A stretch of 64,000 bases of DNA. Source: Streptomyces griseosporeus (GTDB taxonomy: Bacteria; Actinomycetota; Actinomycetes; Streptomycetales; Streptomycetaceae). Shown here piece by piece: positions 8,652 to 17,737 of this stretch. The notes under the pieces were generated by a model. The model did no database searches and was not told the DNA's origin. It saw nothing but the letters and a program-made list of their open reading frames with translations. The position numbers and the translations under genes are program-made. Location: positions 871,164-935,163 of the forward strand of contig NZ_BNBR01000002.1 in NCBI RefSeq assembly GCF_014656055.1. The letters are read 5' to 3'. Every line of letters starts with the position of its first letter. Within the stretch, counting starts at the first letter, position 1.

Positions 8652-9472
8652 GTCGCCTCCGGGTGGGCGCGGGCCACGCCCTGCAGCTCGGTGAGCAGCG
8701 GGGCGAGGTGCTCGGTGTGCTCGCCGTGCCGGCCGGCGCCCGGCAGCGGCCGGTAGACCGGCATGGGCAGGCCGGCGGCCTCGGTGACCTGGCGGAGCAC
8801 GGCGACGACCTCGTCCCGGGCGTCGTGGGCGGTGAACAGCTCGCCCAGGTAGGGGGCGGTCTGCTCCAGCGCGGCGCGCATGCGGCGGTGCGACTCCTCC
8901 GTGCCGTCGCCGAGGCGCACGGACCACTCGGCGGCGTACTGCCGGTGGTAGGCCAGCTCCTTGACGCCCTTCGCGGCGATCGCCGACAGCACCGGGTCCG
9001 GGTGGGAGGCGAGCTGCTGGAAGTGGGCGAGGCGCCAGCTGGACAGCAGCAGCATCCGCACGATGGAGAACGCGAAGTCGCCGTTGGGCAGTTCGGCCAG
9101 GCGTACGTTGCGGAAGTCGGCGGCGTCGCGGAAGTAGGCGTAGGCGTCCTCGGCGCGGCCGGTGCCGTCGGCCTGGCCGGCCCGGGAGTACAGCAGGCGG
9201 GCCTGGCCGAGCAGGTCGAGGCCGATGTTGGCCAGCGCGACCTCCTCCTCCAGCTCGGGGGCGCGGGTCGTCCACTCGGCCAGCCGCTGGGCCTGCACGA
9301 GCGCGTCGTCGCCCAGCGCGACGCACAGGGCGGCCAGTTCGGCGGGGTCGACGCCCTCGGGCACGGTGGTGTCGACGCCGTGCAGCGGGTCCTCGAAGCC
9401 GGTGCCGTAGGCCCAGCGGGTGTCGTCCTCGTGTCCCTCGGCGAGGGTCATGTAGACGTGGTCGTCACTCAT
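8645..9472 (-). CDS. paaC: Phenylacetyl-CoA epoxidase subunit PaaC
   Basis: This 275-residue ferritin-like structural subunit pairs with PaaA in the ring-1,2-phenylacetyl-CoA epoxidase. Helical motifs DDALVQAQRLAEW, ANIGLDLLGQARLL and KGVKELAYHRQYAAEW are typical of PaaC. The gene overlaps paaD by 7 bp and lies 20 bp after paaB. Confidence 0.95.
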   Translation of the reverse strand: MSDDHVYMTLAEGHEDDTRWAYGTGFEDPLHGVDTTVPEGVDPAELAALCVALGDDALVQAQRLAEWTTRAPELEEEVALANIGLDLLGQARLLYSRAGQADGTGRAEDAYAYFRDAADFRNVRLAELPNGDFAFSIVRMLLLSSWRLAHFQQLASHPDPVLSAIAAKGVKELAYHRQYAAEWSVRLGDGTEESHRRMRAALEQTAPYLGELFTAHDARDEVVAVLRQVTEAAGLPMPVYRPLPGAGRHGEHTEHLAPLLTELQGVARAHPEATW

Positions 9473-9492
9473 GCCTGTTCCTCGGTGCGGGA

Positions 9493-9786
9493 CTAGATGT
9501 GCGGGACGTCGTCGGGGATGTCGTAGAAGGTCGGGTGGCGGTAGACCTTGTCGGCGCTCGGCGCGAAGAAGGGGTCCTTCTCGTCGCGGGTGGAGGCCGC
9601 GATGTGCTCGGAGCGCACCACCCAGATCGACACGCCCTCGTTGCGCCGGGTGTACAGGTCGCGTGCGTGGGTGAGGGCCATGCGGTCGTCGGCGGCGTGC
9701 AGCGAGCCGACGTGCACGTGGTTCAGTCCGCGCTTGCTGCGGACGAACACCTCGTACAGGGGCCAGCCCTGCTTCCCGTCGGTCAT
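9493..9786 (-). CDS. paaB: Phenylacetyl-CoA epoxidase subunit PaaB
   Basis: The 97-residue protein matches the PaaB family end to end: [20 protein letters not shown], then [10 protein letters not shown] and [19 protein letters not shown]. PaaB bridges the PaaAC units in the epoxidase. ATG 9786 overlaps the paaA stop (ATGA). Confidence 0.96.
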   Translation of the reverse strand: MTDGKQGWPLYEVFVRSKRGLNHVHVGSLHAADDRMALTHARDLYTRRNEGVSIWVVRSEHIAASTRDEKDPFFAPSADKVYRHPTFYDIPDDVPHI

Positions 9787-10757
9787 GCCACCGTTTCCTT
9801 CCGTGCGTGTGCCGCCTGCTCGGCGTGATCGGCTTTCGCGGCCCGCTTGGCCGCGTGGGCGAGGGCCGCCTCGCGCACCCAGGCGCCGTCCTCGTGGGCC
9901 TTCCTGCGGCGCTCGGTCCGCTGGGCGTTGCAAGGGCCGTCGCCGCTGATGACGCGCTTCAGCTCGGACCAGTCGGGGGTGCCGAAGTCGTGGTGCCCGC
10001 GCTCCTCGTTCCAGCGCAGCTCCGGGTCGGGGAGGGTGACGCCGAGCTTCTCGGCCTGCGGGACGGTCATGTCGACGAAGCGCTGGCGCAGCTCGTCGTT
10101 GCTGTGCCGCTTGATCTTCCAGGCCATGGACTGCGCGGAGTTGGGCGAGTCGTGGTCGGGCGGGCCGAACATCATCAGCGACGGCCACCACCAGCGGTTC
10201 ACCGCGTCCTGGACCATCTCCCGCTGGGCGTCGGTGCCGCGCATCATGGTCATCAGCAGTTCGTAGCCCTGCCGCTGGTGGAAGGACTCCTCCTTGCAGA
10301 TGCGGACCATGGCGCGGGCGTACGGCCCGTAGGAGGAGCGGCACAGCGGGACCTGGTTGCAGATGGCCGCGCCGTCCACGAACCAGCCGATCACCCCGAC
10401 GTCGGCGAAGCTCAGCGTCGGGTAGTTGAAGATCGACGAGTACTTCTGGCGTCCCTCGATGAGCCGCTCGGTCAGGTCCGCCCGGTCGGCGCCGAGGGTC
10501 TCGGCGGCCGAGTACAGGTACAGGCCGTGCCCGGCCTCGTCCTGCACCTTGGCGAACAGGATCGCCTTGCGGCGCAGCGACGGCGCGCGGGTGATCCACT
10601 CGCCCTCGGGCTGCATGCCGATGATCTCGGAGTGCGCGTGCTGCGCGATCTGCCGGACCAGGGTCTTGCGGTAGCCCTCGGGCATCCAGTCGCGCGGCTC
10701 GATGCGCTGGTCGCGCGCGACGGTCGCCTCGAAGTGCGCCTGGAGCTCCGTGTCCAT
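9783..10757 (-). CDS. paaA: Phenylacetyl-CoA epoxidase catalytic subunit PaaA
   Basis: This 324-residue diiron monooxygenase subunit epoxidises phenylacetyl-CoA, committing phenylacetate to aerobic CoA-dependent catabolism. Diiron ligands are visible in [15 protein letters not shown] and [13 protein letters not shown]. Substrate-pocket segments such as [15 protein letters not shown] are conserved. GGGAGA precedes ATG 10757. As first gene of paaABCDE, it has the candidate PaaR operator 48 bp upstream. Confidence 0.96.
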   Translation of the reverse strand: MDTELQAHFEATVARDQRIEPRDWMPEGYRKTLVRQIAQHAHSEIIGMQPEGEWITRAPSLRRKAILFAKVQDEAGHGLYLYSAAETLGADRADLTERLIEGRQKYSSIFNYPTLSFADVGVIGWFVDGAAICNQVPLCRSSYGPYARAMVRICKEESFHQRQGYELLMTMMRGTDAQREMVQDAVNRWWWPSLMMFGPPDHDSPNSAQSMAWKIKRHSNDELRQRFVDMTVPQAEKLGVTLPDPELRWNEERGHHDFGTPDWSELKRVISGDGPCNAQRTERRRKAHEDGAWVREAALAHAAKRAAKADHAEQAAHARKETVA

Positions 10758-10804
10758 CCGTCTCCCTTGCCCGTCCCCTGCCGCGGTGGTGCCGCAGCAT
10801 GCCT

Positions 10805-10822
10805 ACCGACCATTCGTTCGGT
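10805..10822 (-). promoter_or_regulatory. Candidate PaaR-type operator of the paa operon
   Basis: ACCGACCATTCGTTCGGT contains inverted arms ACCGA/TCGGT around a CATTCG-containing core. This resembles the ACCGNNCGNNCGGT-like motif recalled for TetR-type PaaR regulators of actinobacterial paa genes, which phenylacetyl-CoA relieves. It is positioned between paaA and the divergent GntR gene. The match is from memory. Confidence 0.55.
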
Positions 10823-10989
10823 CCATCTTAACGCCGTGTCCGGCGATCGGGTAGGCCCTCGTGCGGGTACTGGCAGATCTTCCTCACGGCAGGAAGAACG
10901 CGCAGGTCAGCGGGGTGTCCGGCGGGGCGTCAGGTGGCGCAACACTCCGGCAACACCATTGCGCGGGACGCGCCGCTAGGGTCCCGGAC

Positions 10990-11775
10990 ATGTCCACCGA
11001 CCGCATCCGCGACCACGCCGGCCAGGGGGCGCCCACCGTGGCCGCCCACCGGGCGCGGCGGCGGCTGCGCGCGGACCGGGCCCGCCAGCTCGCCGACCTC
11101 CTCCGCCGCCAGCTCCTGACCGGGGCGTTCGCCGCGGGCACCCTGCCCCACGAGTCGACGCTCGCCGCCGACTACCGCGCCTCCCGCAACACGGTCCGCC
11201 TGGCCCTGGACCTGCTGCGGGCCGAGGGTCTGGTGGAGCGGCTGCCCGGGGTCGGCACGGTGGTCGTCGCGCGGAAGTACCCGCACGGGCTGGACCGGCT
11301 GATGGGACTCGCGGAGACCCTGCGGGAACACGGCCGCATCAGCAACGAGGTCCGCACCATGGGCCCCGTCCCGGCGCCCGCCCCGGTCGCCGAGCGGCTG
11401 CGCGTCGCGCCCGGCGCGGACGTGCTGTACATCGAGCGGCTGCGGCGCCTGAACGGACTGCCGCTCTCCCTGGACCTCACCTACCTGCCCTGGGACATCG
11501 GCGGCGCGCTGATCGGCGAGGACCTGGAGAACACCGACATCTTCCGGCTGCTCGAAGGCCTCACCGGCCAGTCGCTCGGCCATGCCGAGATCAGCCTGGA
11601 GGCGGTGAACGCCGACACCCACTCGGCGGCCGTGCTGCAGGCCCCGCAGGGCGCCGCCGTACTGATGCTGGAGCGGCTGACCCATCTCGCCGACGGGCGG
11701 CCGGTGGACCTGGAGTTCATCCGCTTCCGCGGCGACCGCATCAAGATGAGCGGCCTGCTGCACCGGTCGCTGTAG
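10990..11775 (+). CDS. GntR-family (HutC-type, UTRA domain) regulator
   Basis: This 261-residue regulator has a winged helix around residues 30-95 (HESTLAADYRASRNTVRLALDLLRAEGLVERLPGVGTVV). A UTRA effector domain follows (LYIERLRRLNGLPLSLDLTYLP, then MLERLTHLADGRPVDLEFIRFRGDR). It is the first gene of a rightward cluster with the ferredoxin 38 bp downstream, so it probably controls the ferredoxin/ABC/flavoprotein genes. TAGGGT (10977-10982) lies 7 nt before ATG 10990, suggesting a leaderless start. Effector unknown. Confidence 0.88.
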   Translation: MSTDRIRDHAGQGAPTVAAHRARRRLRADRARQLADLLRRQLLTGAFAAGTLPHESTLAADYRASRNTVRLALDLLRAEGLVERLPGVGTVVVARKYPHGLDRLMGLAETLREHGRISNEVRTMGPVPAPAPVAERLRVAPGADVLYIERLRRLNGLPLSLDLTYLPWDIGGALIGEDLENTDIFRLLEGLTGQSLGHAEISLEAVNADTHSAAVLQAPQGAAVLMLERLTHLADGRPVDLEFIRFRGDRIKMSGLLHRSL

Positions 11776-11813
11776 AGACCCCCGACCCGCACCACCCCTT
11801 CCTGGAGACAGCC

Positions 11814-12041
11814 ATGCCCTTGGTGCCCCAGCGGGCCGACGTGCCCGTGACCATCGACGAGTCGACTTGCATCGACGGCTGCACGCTCTGCGTGGACATG
11901 TGCCCGCTGGACTCCCTCGCCATCGACGAGAGCAGCGGCGCGGCGTACATGCACGTGGACGAGTGCTGGTACTGCGGCCCGTGCGCGGCCCGCTGTCCCA
12001 CCGGAGCCGTCACGGTCAACATGCCCTACCTGCTCCGGTGA
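11814..12041 (+). CDS. Two-cluster [4Fe-4S] ferredoxin, AprB-like
   Basis: The 75-residue protein has two cysteine clusters: CIDGCTLCVDMCP (C-x3-C-x2-C-x3-C) and CWYCGPCAARCP (C-x2-C-x2-C-x3-C). The second, with Trp after the first Cys, closely resembles the beta subunit of adenylylsulfate reductase (AprB). GGAG precedes ATG 11814 by 6 nt. It is in an operon-like run with an ABC importer and an AprA-like flavoprotein, so it is probably that flavoprotein's electron-transfer partner. The protein lacks the extra C-terminal tail of true AprB. The reaction served is unknown. Confidence 0.85.
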   Translation: MPLVPQRADVPVTIDESTCIDGCTLCVDMCPLDSLAIDESSGAAYMHVDECWYCGPCAARCPTGAVTVNMPYLLR

Positions 12042-12056
12042 AAGGCCCGAACTCCC

Positions 12057-13400
12057 ATGAAACACAAGGTCATTGCCGCCTCCGTCGTACTCCTCGCGCC
12101 GCTCACCGCCTGCGGCGGCACCGCGGCGGCCGGCGGTGACGGGTCCACCGTCACGGTCACCGTCGGCTACCAGTCCCGGACGATCAACACCGTCACCGCG
12201 GGCACCTTGCTGCGCTCCCTCGGCGCTTTCGAGCGGCAGCTGAACGCCCTGCACGACGGGCACACCTACAAGGTCGACTGGCAGGACTACGCCACCGGCG
12301 CCCCGATCACCGCCCAGATGACCGCCGGGAAGATCGACATCGGCTCGATGGGCGACTTCCCGCTGCTCATCAACGCGGCCCGCGGCCGCCAGCTGGGGCG
12401 ACCGACGCACCTGGTCTCCGTCACCGGCTACAACCTGCGCGGAGGCCTCAACACCGTGGTCGTGCCGCCCGGTTCGGACCTGCGCACCCTGCGCGACCTG
12501 AAGGGCAAGAAGGTGTCCACCAGCGTCGGCTCGGCCGCCGACGGCACGCTCGTACGGGCCCTGCAACGGGCAGGCCTTGACCCGCAGGAGGACATCGAGA
12601 AGCTCAACCAGCAGCCCGCGGTGGGGGCTTCGGCCCTGACCGCGGGCAGCGCGGACGCACTGTCGCAGTTCGTCGCCTGGCCCGGCCTGCTCGCCTTCCA
12701 GGGCAAGGCGAAGGCGCTGTACGACGGGGCGCGGCTGAACCTGCCGACGTTCCACGGCGTCACCGCCCGCGAGGACTTCGCCGAGAAGCGCCCCGCCGTG
12801 CTGGAGGCGTTCCTCAAGGCGCAGGCGCAGGCCACCGACTACCTGAACGAGCATCCGGTGGCCGCCGCCGAGAAGGTCGCCGCGGCCACCGGCCTGCCCG
12901 CCGAGGTCGTCTACCTGTACAACGGCGCCCACGGCATCGCCACCTTCGACCCGGCCGTCAAGCCGGGGCTCGTCGCCGCGCTGAAGCAGGACGTGGCGGT
13001 CCTGAAGACCGCGAAGCTCACCGGGGACATCGACGTGGACGCCTTCGTCGACGACCGGTACGTCCGCAAGGCCCTCGGCGCGGAGTACGACCGCCGGATC
13101 GCCGCCGGACCGCCCGCTCCCGCGAGCGAGGCCTGGCCGAAGGGCGCCGACCGGACGGTGGCCTTCAAGACGCCGGCCGAGCTGCTGACGTACGTGGCCG
13201 CGCACCGCGGCGCCCTGCGCGCCGCCTACGTCCCCGACACCACCACCGGCACCCTGTGGTTCGCCGACAAGGCAGTGTGGGTCGCGGACGGCACGCGGCT
13301 GCTGCCGTTCGTCGCACCGGCCACCGCGCAGGACTACGCCACCGCCCACCCGGGCGCCCGGGTCGTCTCCTACGCCGAGGCCCTGGAGCGCGCCGCATGA
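12057..13400 (+). CDS. ABC importer substrate-binding lipoprotein (NMT1/SsuA-like) with NosL-like C-terminal domain
   Basis: The 447-residue precursor has a lipoprotein signal ending at the lipobox LTAC (Cys about residue 19). A sulfonate/nitrate/taurine-type binding domain follows, with VGYQSRTINTVTAGTLL, IDIGSMGDFPLL and LRDLKGKKVSTSVGSAADG. Residues after about 375 are not typical of this family. AAYVPDTTTG, AVWVADGTRLLPF and HPGARVVSYAEAL follow the pattern of the C-terminal half of NosL copper-binding lipoproteins. The stop overlaps the permease ATG. Substrate is unknown; the setting suggests an organosulfur or other anionic compound. Confidence 0.85.
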   Translation: MKHKVIAASVVLLAPLTACGGTAAAGGDGSTVTVTVGYQSRTINTVTAGTLLRSLGAFERQLNALHDGHTYKVDWQDYATGAPITAQMTAGKIDIGSMGDFPLLINAARGRQLGRPTHLVSVTGYNLRGGLNTVVVPPGSDLRTLRDLKGKKVSTSVGSAADGTLVRALQRAGLDPQEDIEKLNQQPAVGASALTAGSADALSQFVAWPGLLAFQGKAKALYDGARLNLPTFHGVTAREDFAEKRPAVLEAFLKAQAQATDYLNEHPVAAAEKVAAATGLPAEVVYLYNGAHGIATFDPAVKPGLVAALKQDVAVLKTAKLTGDIDVDAFVDDRYVRKALGAEYDRRIAAGPPAPASEAWPKGADRTVAFKTPAELLTYVAAHRGALRAAYVPDTTTGTLWFADKAVWVADGTRLLPFVAPATAQDYATAHPGARVVSYAEALERAA

Positions 13401-14260
13401 CCCGGTACGCGCTGCGCCTGGCCTCCCTGGCGGCCGCGCTCGGCCTGTGGCAGGTGCTCACCGCCGCGGACGTGGACCTGTGGCTGCGCTTCTCCCAGTT
13501 CCCCACCGTCACCGACGTGGCGCACGCCTTCGCCGGGCGGGTCGCCGGGCCCGACTACTGGACGGACCTCACCGACAGCCTGACCCGCATCCTCACCGGC
13601 TTCCTGCTCGCCGCCGTCCTCGGCGTGGCCGCCGGCGTGCTCGTGGCGCGCTCACGGCTCGCCGAGGACCTGCTGGGACCGGTGCTGGAGGTGGTCCGGC
13701 CGGTGCCGGCGATCGCCCTCGTCCCGGTCGCGATCCTGCTGTTCCCCTCCAACGAGCAGGGCATCGTCTTCATCACCTGCACCGCCGCGTTCTTCCCGGT
13801 GCTCGTGTCCACCCGGCACGCGGTGCGCGCCCTGTCCCCGGTGTGGGAGGAGGCGGTGCGCACCATGGGCGGCGGGCGGGGGCGGATCCTGGCGTCCGTG
13901 GTGCTGCCGGGCGCGCTGCCGGGCATCTTCGGCGGTCTGTCGGTCGGCATCGGCGTGTCGTGGATCTGCGTGATCTCCGCCGAGATGATCTCGGGCCAGT
14001 ACGGGGTGGGCTACCGCACCTGGCAGGACTACACGGTCGTCGACTACCCGGGTGTCTTCGTCGGCATGGTCACCATCGGGGTGCTCGGCTGGCTCACCTC
14101 CACGGCCGTGGAGCTGCTGGGCCGCCGGCTCACCCGCTGGCTGCCGCGCACCTCGTACGTCCCGGCGCCCCGGTCCGCGCGCCGGGCGCGCGGCACCGCC
14201 GCTCCGGCGCCCGCCCTGCACGCGACCGGGCCGGAGGTGACCCATGACCAGCTCGTCTGA
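13397..14260 (+). CDS. ABC importer permease (SsuC/TauC-type)
   Basis: This 287-residue membrane protein has about six hydrophobic segments and the BPD-type EAA loop, EEAVRTMGGGRGRILASVVLPGALPG without a break. FLLAAVLGVAAGVLVARS and VSWICVISAEMI are typical of sulfonate/nitrate/taurine permeases. ATG 13397 overlaps the binding-protein stop (ATGA), and the 3' end overlaps the ATPase gene by 17 bp. It forms one importer with its neighbours. Confidence 0.9.
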   Translation: MTRYALRLASLAAALGLWQVLTAADVDLWLRFSQFPTVTDVAHAFAGRVAGPDYWTDLTDSLTRILTGFLLAAVLGVAAGVLVARSRLAEDLLGPVLEVVRPVPAIALVPVAILLFPSNEQGIVFITCTAAFFPVLVSTRHAVRALSPVWEEAVRTMGGGRGRILASVVLPGALPGIFGGLSVGIGVSWICVISAEMISGQYGVGYRTWQDYTVVDYPGVFVGMVTIGVLGWLTSTAVELLGRRLTRWLPRTSYVPAPRSARRARGTAAPAPALHATGPEVTHDQLV

Positions 14261-15011
14261 CGTGCGGGCGCCCGCCCGCCGGGGCGCCGCCCTCGCGCTG
14301 CGCGGCACCGTCGTCGGCCGCCCGGGCGCACCCGTGCTCCACGGGGTGGACCTGGAGGTCGCGCCGGGCGAGATCCTCGCCGTGGTCGGCAGGTCCGGGT
14401 GCGGGAAGTCCACGCTGCTGCGCACCCTGGCCGGGCTGCTGCCGCCGCTGGCCGGGCAGGTCGCCCAGGACGGCCGGGGGCTGACCGGCCCCTCGGCCGA
14501 CCGCGCCCTCGTCTTCCAGGAGGACGCCCTGCTGCCCTGGCGCACGCTGCGCGCCAACGTCGAACTCCCGCTGGCCATCGGCGGGGTGCCGCGCGCCGAC
14601 CGCAGGGCGCAGGCCGAGGCGTGGCTGGCCCGCGTCGGACTCTCCGACCACGCCCGGCAGGTGCCGCACCGCGTCTCGGGCGGGCAGCGGCAGCGCGCCC
14701 AGCTGGCCCGGGCGCTGGCGCCGGGGCCGCGCGCGGTGCTCATGGACGAGCCGTTCGGCGCCCTCGACGCGCAGACCCGCGCGGGCATGCAGGACCTGCT
14801 GGTGGAGGTGCTGCACGGCACGGGGGCGACGGTCGTCTTCGTCACCCACGACGTGGACGAGGCCCTCTTCCTCGGCGACCGCGTGGCCCTGCTCGGCGCG
14901 GGCCGCGTCAGCGCCGTACGCGAGGTGCCGCGGCCGCGCGACCGTACGGCGCACGACGACCCGGCCCGCACCGCGCTGCGGCGCGACATCCTCACGTCCC
15001 TCGGTACCTGA
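14244..15011 (+). CDS. ABC importer ATPase (SsuB/TauB-type)
   Basis: This 255-residue nucleotide-binding subunit shows Walker A GRSGCGKST near residue 52, Q-loop VFQEDALLPW, signature VSGGQRQRAQLARAL, Walker B VLMDEPFGALD and switch VTHDVDEAL. The spacing matches ATPases that energise sulfonate, taurine or nitrate uptake. It overlaps the permease gene, and its stop is 11 nt before the flavoprotein start. Confidence 0.93.
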   Translation: MTSSSDVRAPARRGAALALRGTVVGRPGAPVLHGVDLEVAPGEILAVVGRSGCGKSTLLRTLAGLLPPLAGQVAQDGRGLTGPSADRALVFQEDALLPWRTLRANVELPLAIGGVPRADRRAQAEAWLARVGLSDHARQVPHRVSGGQRQRAQLARALAPGPRAVLMDEPFGALDAQTRAGMQDLLVEVLHGTGATVVFVTHDVDEALFLGDRVALLGAGRVSAVREVPRPRDRTAHDDPARTALRRDILTSLGT

Positions 15012-15022
15012 AAGGCCCTCTG

Positions 15023-17734
15023 GTGGAGATCCCCGCCCTCACCGACGCCGAAGAACTCTCCTGCGACGTGCTCGTCATCGGCGGCGGCACCGCCGGCACC
15101 ATGGCGGCCCTGACCGCCGCCGAGCGCGGCGCGGACGTCCTGCTGCTGGAGAAGGCGCACGTCCGGCACTCCGGCGCGCTCGCCATGGGCATGGACGGTG
15201 TGAACAACGCGGTCGTGCCGGGCCGCGCCGAACCGGACGACTACGTCGCCGAGATCACCCGCGCCAACGACGGCATCGTCGACCAGTCCACCGTCCGGCA
15301 GACCGCCACGCGCGGCTTCGCGATGGTGCGGCGGCTGGAGTCGTACGGCGTGAAGTTCGAGAAGGACGAGTACGGCGAGTACGCGGTCCGGCAGGTGCAC
15401 CGCTCCGGCAAGTACGTGCTGCCGATGCCGGAGGGCAAGGACGTCAAGAAGGTCCTGTACCGGCAGCTGCGGCGGCGGGAGATGCGCGAGCGGATCCGGA
15501 TCGAGAACCGGGTGATGCCGGTGCGGGTGCTGACCGCCGGGGGCCGCGCCGTGGGGGCGGCCGGCTTCCACACCCGCACCGGCCGGTTCGTGACGGTCCG
15601 CGCGGGCGCGGTGATCCTCGCGACCGGCCCCTGCGGCCGCCTCGGCCTGCCGGCCTCCGGCTACCTGTACGGCACGTACGAGAACCCGACAAACGCCGGT
15701 GACGGCTACGCGATGGCGTACCACGCGGGCGCGGAGCTGACCGGCATCGAGTGCTTCCAGATCAACCCGCTGATCAAGGACTACAACGGGCCGGCCTGCG
15801 CCTATGTCGCCAACCCGTTCGGCGGCTACCAGGTCAACCGGCACGGCGAGCGGTTCGTCGACTCCGACTACTGGTCGGGGCAGATGATGGCGGAGTTCGC
15901 GGCGGAGGTGGCGAGCGACCGGGGGCCGGTGTACCTGAAGCTGAGCCATCTGCCGGAGGAGTCGGTCTCCGCCCTGGAGTCGATCCTGCACTCCACGGAG
16001 CGGCCCACCCGCGGCACCTTCCACGCGGGCCGCGGGCACGACTACCGCACGCACGACGTGGAGATGCACATCTCCGAGATCGGCCTGTGCGGCGGCCACT
16101 CGGCCTCGGGCGTACGGGTCGACGACCACGCCCGCACGACCGTGCCCCGGCTGTACGCGGCCGGCGACCTGGCCTGCGTGCCGCACAACTACATGATCGG
16201 CGCGTTCGTCTTCGGCGACCTGGCGGGCGCGGACGCGGCACAGTACCGGTCCTATGAGGGCGAGTTGCCGGCCGACCAGCTGCGGGAGGCGCACGAGCTG
16301 GTCTACCGTCCGCTGCGCCACCCGGACGGCCCGCCGCAGCCGCAGGTCGAGTACAAGCTGCGCCGGTTCGTCAACGACTACGTGGCCCCGCCGAAGACCG
16401 GCGCCCGGCTGTCGCTGGCCCTGGAGGCCTTCGAGCGGATGCGCGAGGACATCGCGGCGATGGGCGCGCGGACCCCGCACGAGCTGATGCGGTGCGCGGA
16501 GGTGACGTTCATCCGGGACTGCGCGGAGATGGCCGCGCGGGCCTCCCTCGCCCGCACCGAGTCCCGCTGGGGCCTCTACCACGAGCGCGTCGACCATCCG
16601 CGGCGCGACGACGCGGCCTGGTTCCACCACCTGGACCTGCGCAAGTCCCCCGCGGGGACCATGGAGTTCACGGCACGCCCGGTGGCTCCGTACCTGGTGC
16701 CGGTGGACGGGTTCGAGCCGGTCGGCGGCGCCTCCCGGCCGCTCGGGGAGATCCGGCCGGAGCAGGTGGCGACGGCGGGACCGCGGGAGGCCGCGCCGGT
16801 CGCACGGGACGCCCGCCCGTCCGCCCCGGCGGGCGACACGCACCCCGGCGACGCCGCCGACACGCCCACCGCCCCGCGCCTGCTCGCCCTGCTGTCACTG
16901 GCCGAGGAGACCCCCGAACTCCCGGCGCTGCGACCCTACTTGGCCGATCCCGAGCCCGCGGTGCGGCGTACGGCCGTCACCGTGCTGACGGAGAGCGCGC
17001 CGCCGGGCACCGGTCCCGCCCTGGCCGGGGCGCTCGGCGACGCCGACGCCGGCGTGCGGGCCGCCGCCGCCGCGTCGCTGCGCGAGCTGGTGGAGACACT
17101 CCCGCCGGAACCGGCGCTGCGCGACGGCCTGCGCGCCGCGCTGGGCGGGGCCGACCCGGTCGTGCGGGCCGCCGCCCTGGACGCGCTGCGGGCGCTGCGC
17201 CTCGGCAGCGCCGAGGTGTTCGCGGGCCCGCTGACGGACTCCGACAGCGCGGTGCGGATCGCGGCCGTGCGGGCGCTGGCGTCGGTCGGCGCGCTCGCCG
17301 ACGTGGCCGCGGCGGCGCCCGCCGAGCCGTCCCGCGAGGTCCGCGTCGCGATGGCCAGGGCCCTGTCCGCCGGGGAGCCGTGGCCGCTCGCCGGGCTCCT
17401 CGACGACGCCGACGCGCTGGTACGGGCCGCCGCCCACGAGTCCCTCGGCACCGCCGGCTGCCCGCCTCCGCTGGCCGCACGCGCCGAGGAGGCGCTGACC
17501 GACCCGGCGTGGCAGGTACGGGCCGGCGCCGCGACCGCCCTGTCCGCGGCGGACCCCGCCCTCGCCGTCCCGGCCCTCGCCAAGGCACTGGCCGACCCGA
17601 ACGCGGACGTCCGCAAGGCCGCGGTCCTGTCCCTCACCCGGCACAGCGGCACCGCCGAGGCCCGGGCGGCCCTGGCCACGGCGACGGCGGACACGGACGC
17701 GGACGTACGGGCGTACGCCGCCCGCGCGCTGTGA
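15023..17734 (+). CDS. AprA/fumarate reductase-like flavoprotein fused to C-terminal HEAT repeats
   Basis: The 903-residue protein begins with a Rossmann FAD motif (VLVIGGGTAGTMAAL, GGGTAG at 20-25). The flavoprotein domain of the fumarate reductase/AprA superfamily extends to about residue 590, including GALAMGMDGVNNAV, ECFQINPLIKDYNGPACAYV and a second FAD element RLYAAGDLACVPHN. After a Pro/Ala-rich linker, residues 615-903 contain about nine HEAT-like repeats (PAVRRTAVTVL, AGVRAAAAASL, AVRIAAVRAL, ADVRKAAVLSL). GTG 15023 has AAAGG 7 nt upstream. It is probably reduced or oxidised through the AprB-like ferredoxin. The HEAT tail may dock partners. Reaction and substrate are unknown. Confidence 0.85.
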   Translation: MEIPALTDAEELSCDVLVIGGGTAGTMAALTAAERGADVLLLEKAHVRHSGALAMGMDGVNNAVVPGRAEPDDYVAEITRANDGIVDQSTVRQTATRGFAMVRRLESYGVKFEKDEYGEYAVRQVHRSGKYVLPMPEGKDVKKVLYRQLRRREMRERIRIENRVMPVRVLTAGGRAVGAAGFHTRTGRFVTVRAGAVILATGPCGRLGLPASGYLYGTYENPTNAGDGYAMAYHAGAELTGIECFQINPLIKDYNGPACAYVANPFGGYQVNRHGERFVDSDYWSGQMMAEFAAEVASDRGPVYLKLSHLPEESVSALESILHSTERPTRGTFHAGRGHDYRTHDVEMHISEIGLCGGHSASGVRVDDHARTTVPRLYAAGDLACVPHNYMIGAFVFGDLAGADAAQYRSYEGELPADQLREAHELVYRPLRHPDGPPQPQVEYKLRRFVNDYVAPPKTGARLSLALEAFERMREDIAAMGARTPHELMRCAEVTFIRDCAEMAARASLARTESRWGLYHERVDHPRRDDAAWFHHLDLRKSPAGTMEFTARPVAPYLVPVDGFEPVGGASRPLGEIRPEQVATAGPREAAPVARDARPSAPAGDTHPGDAADTPTAPRLLALLSLAEETPELPALRPYLADPEPAVRRTAVTVLTESAPPGTGPALAGALGDADAGVRAAAAASLRELVETLPPEPALRDGLRAALGGADPVVRAAALDALRALRLGSAEVFAGPLTDSDSAVRIAAVRALASVGALADVAAAAPAEPSREVRVAMARALSAGEPWPLAGLLDDADALVRAAAHESLGTAGCPPPLAARAEEALTDPAWQVRAGAATALSAADPALAVPALAKALADPNADVRKAAVLSLTRHSGTAEARAALATATADTDADVRAYAARAL

Positions 17735-17737
17735 CGG

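Noticed and set aside
13652..16843. A 1063-codon open frame on the minus strand opposite the ABC/flavoprotein genes
   Set aside because: High-GC shadow: rich in Arg, Gly, Pro and His with no domain, opposite genes with clear Walker, FAD and cysteine motifs.
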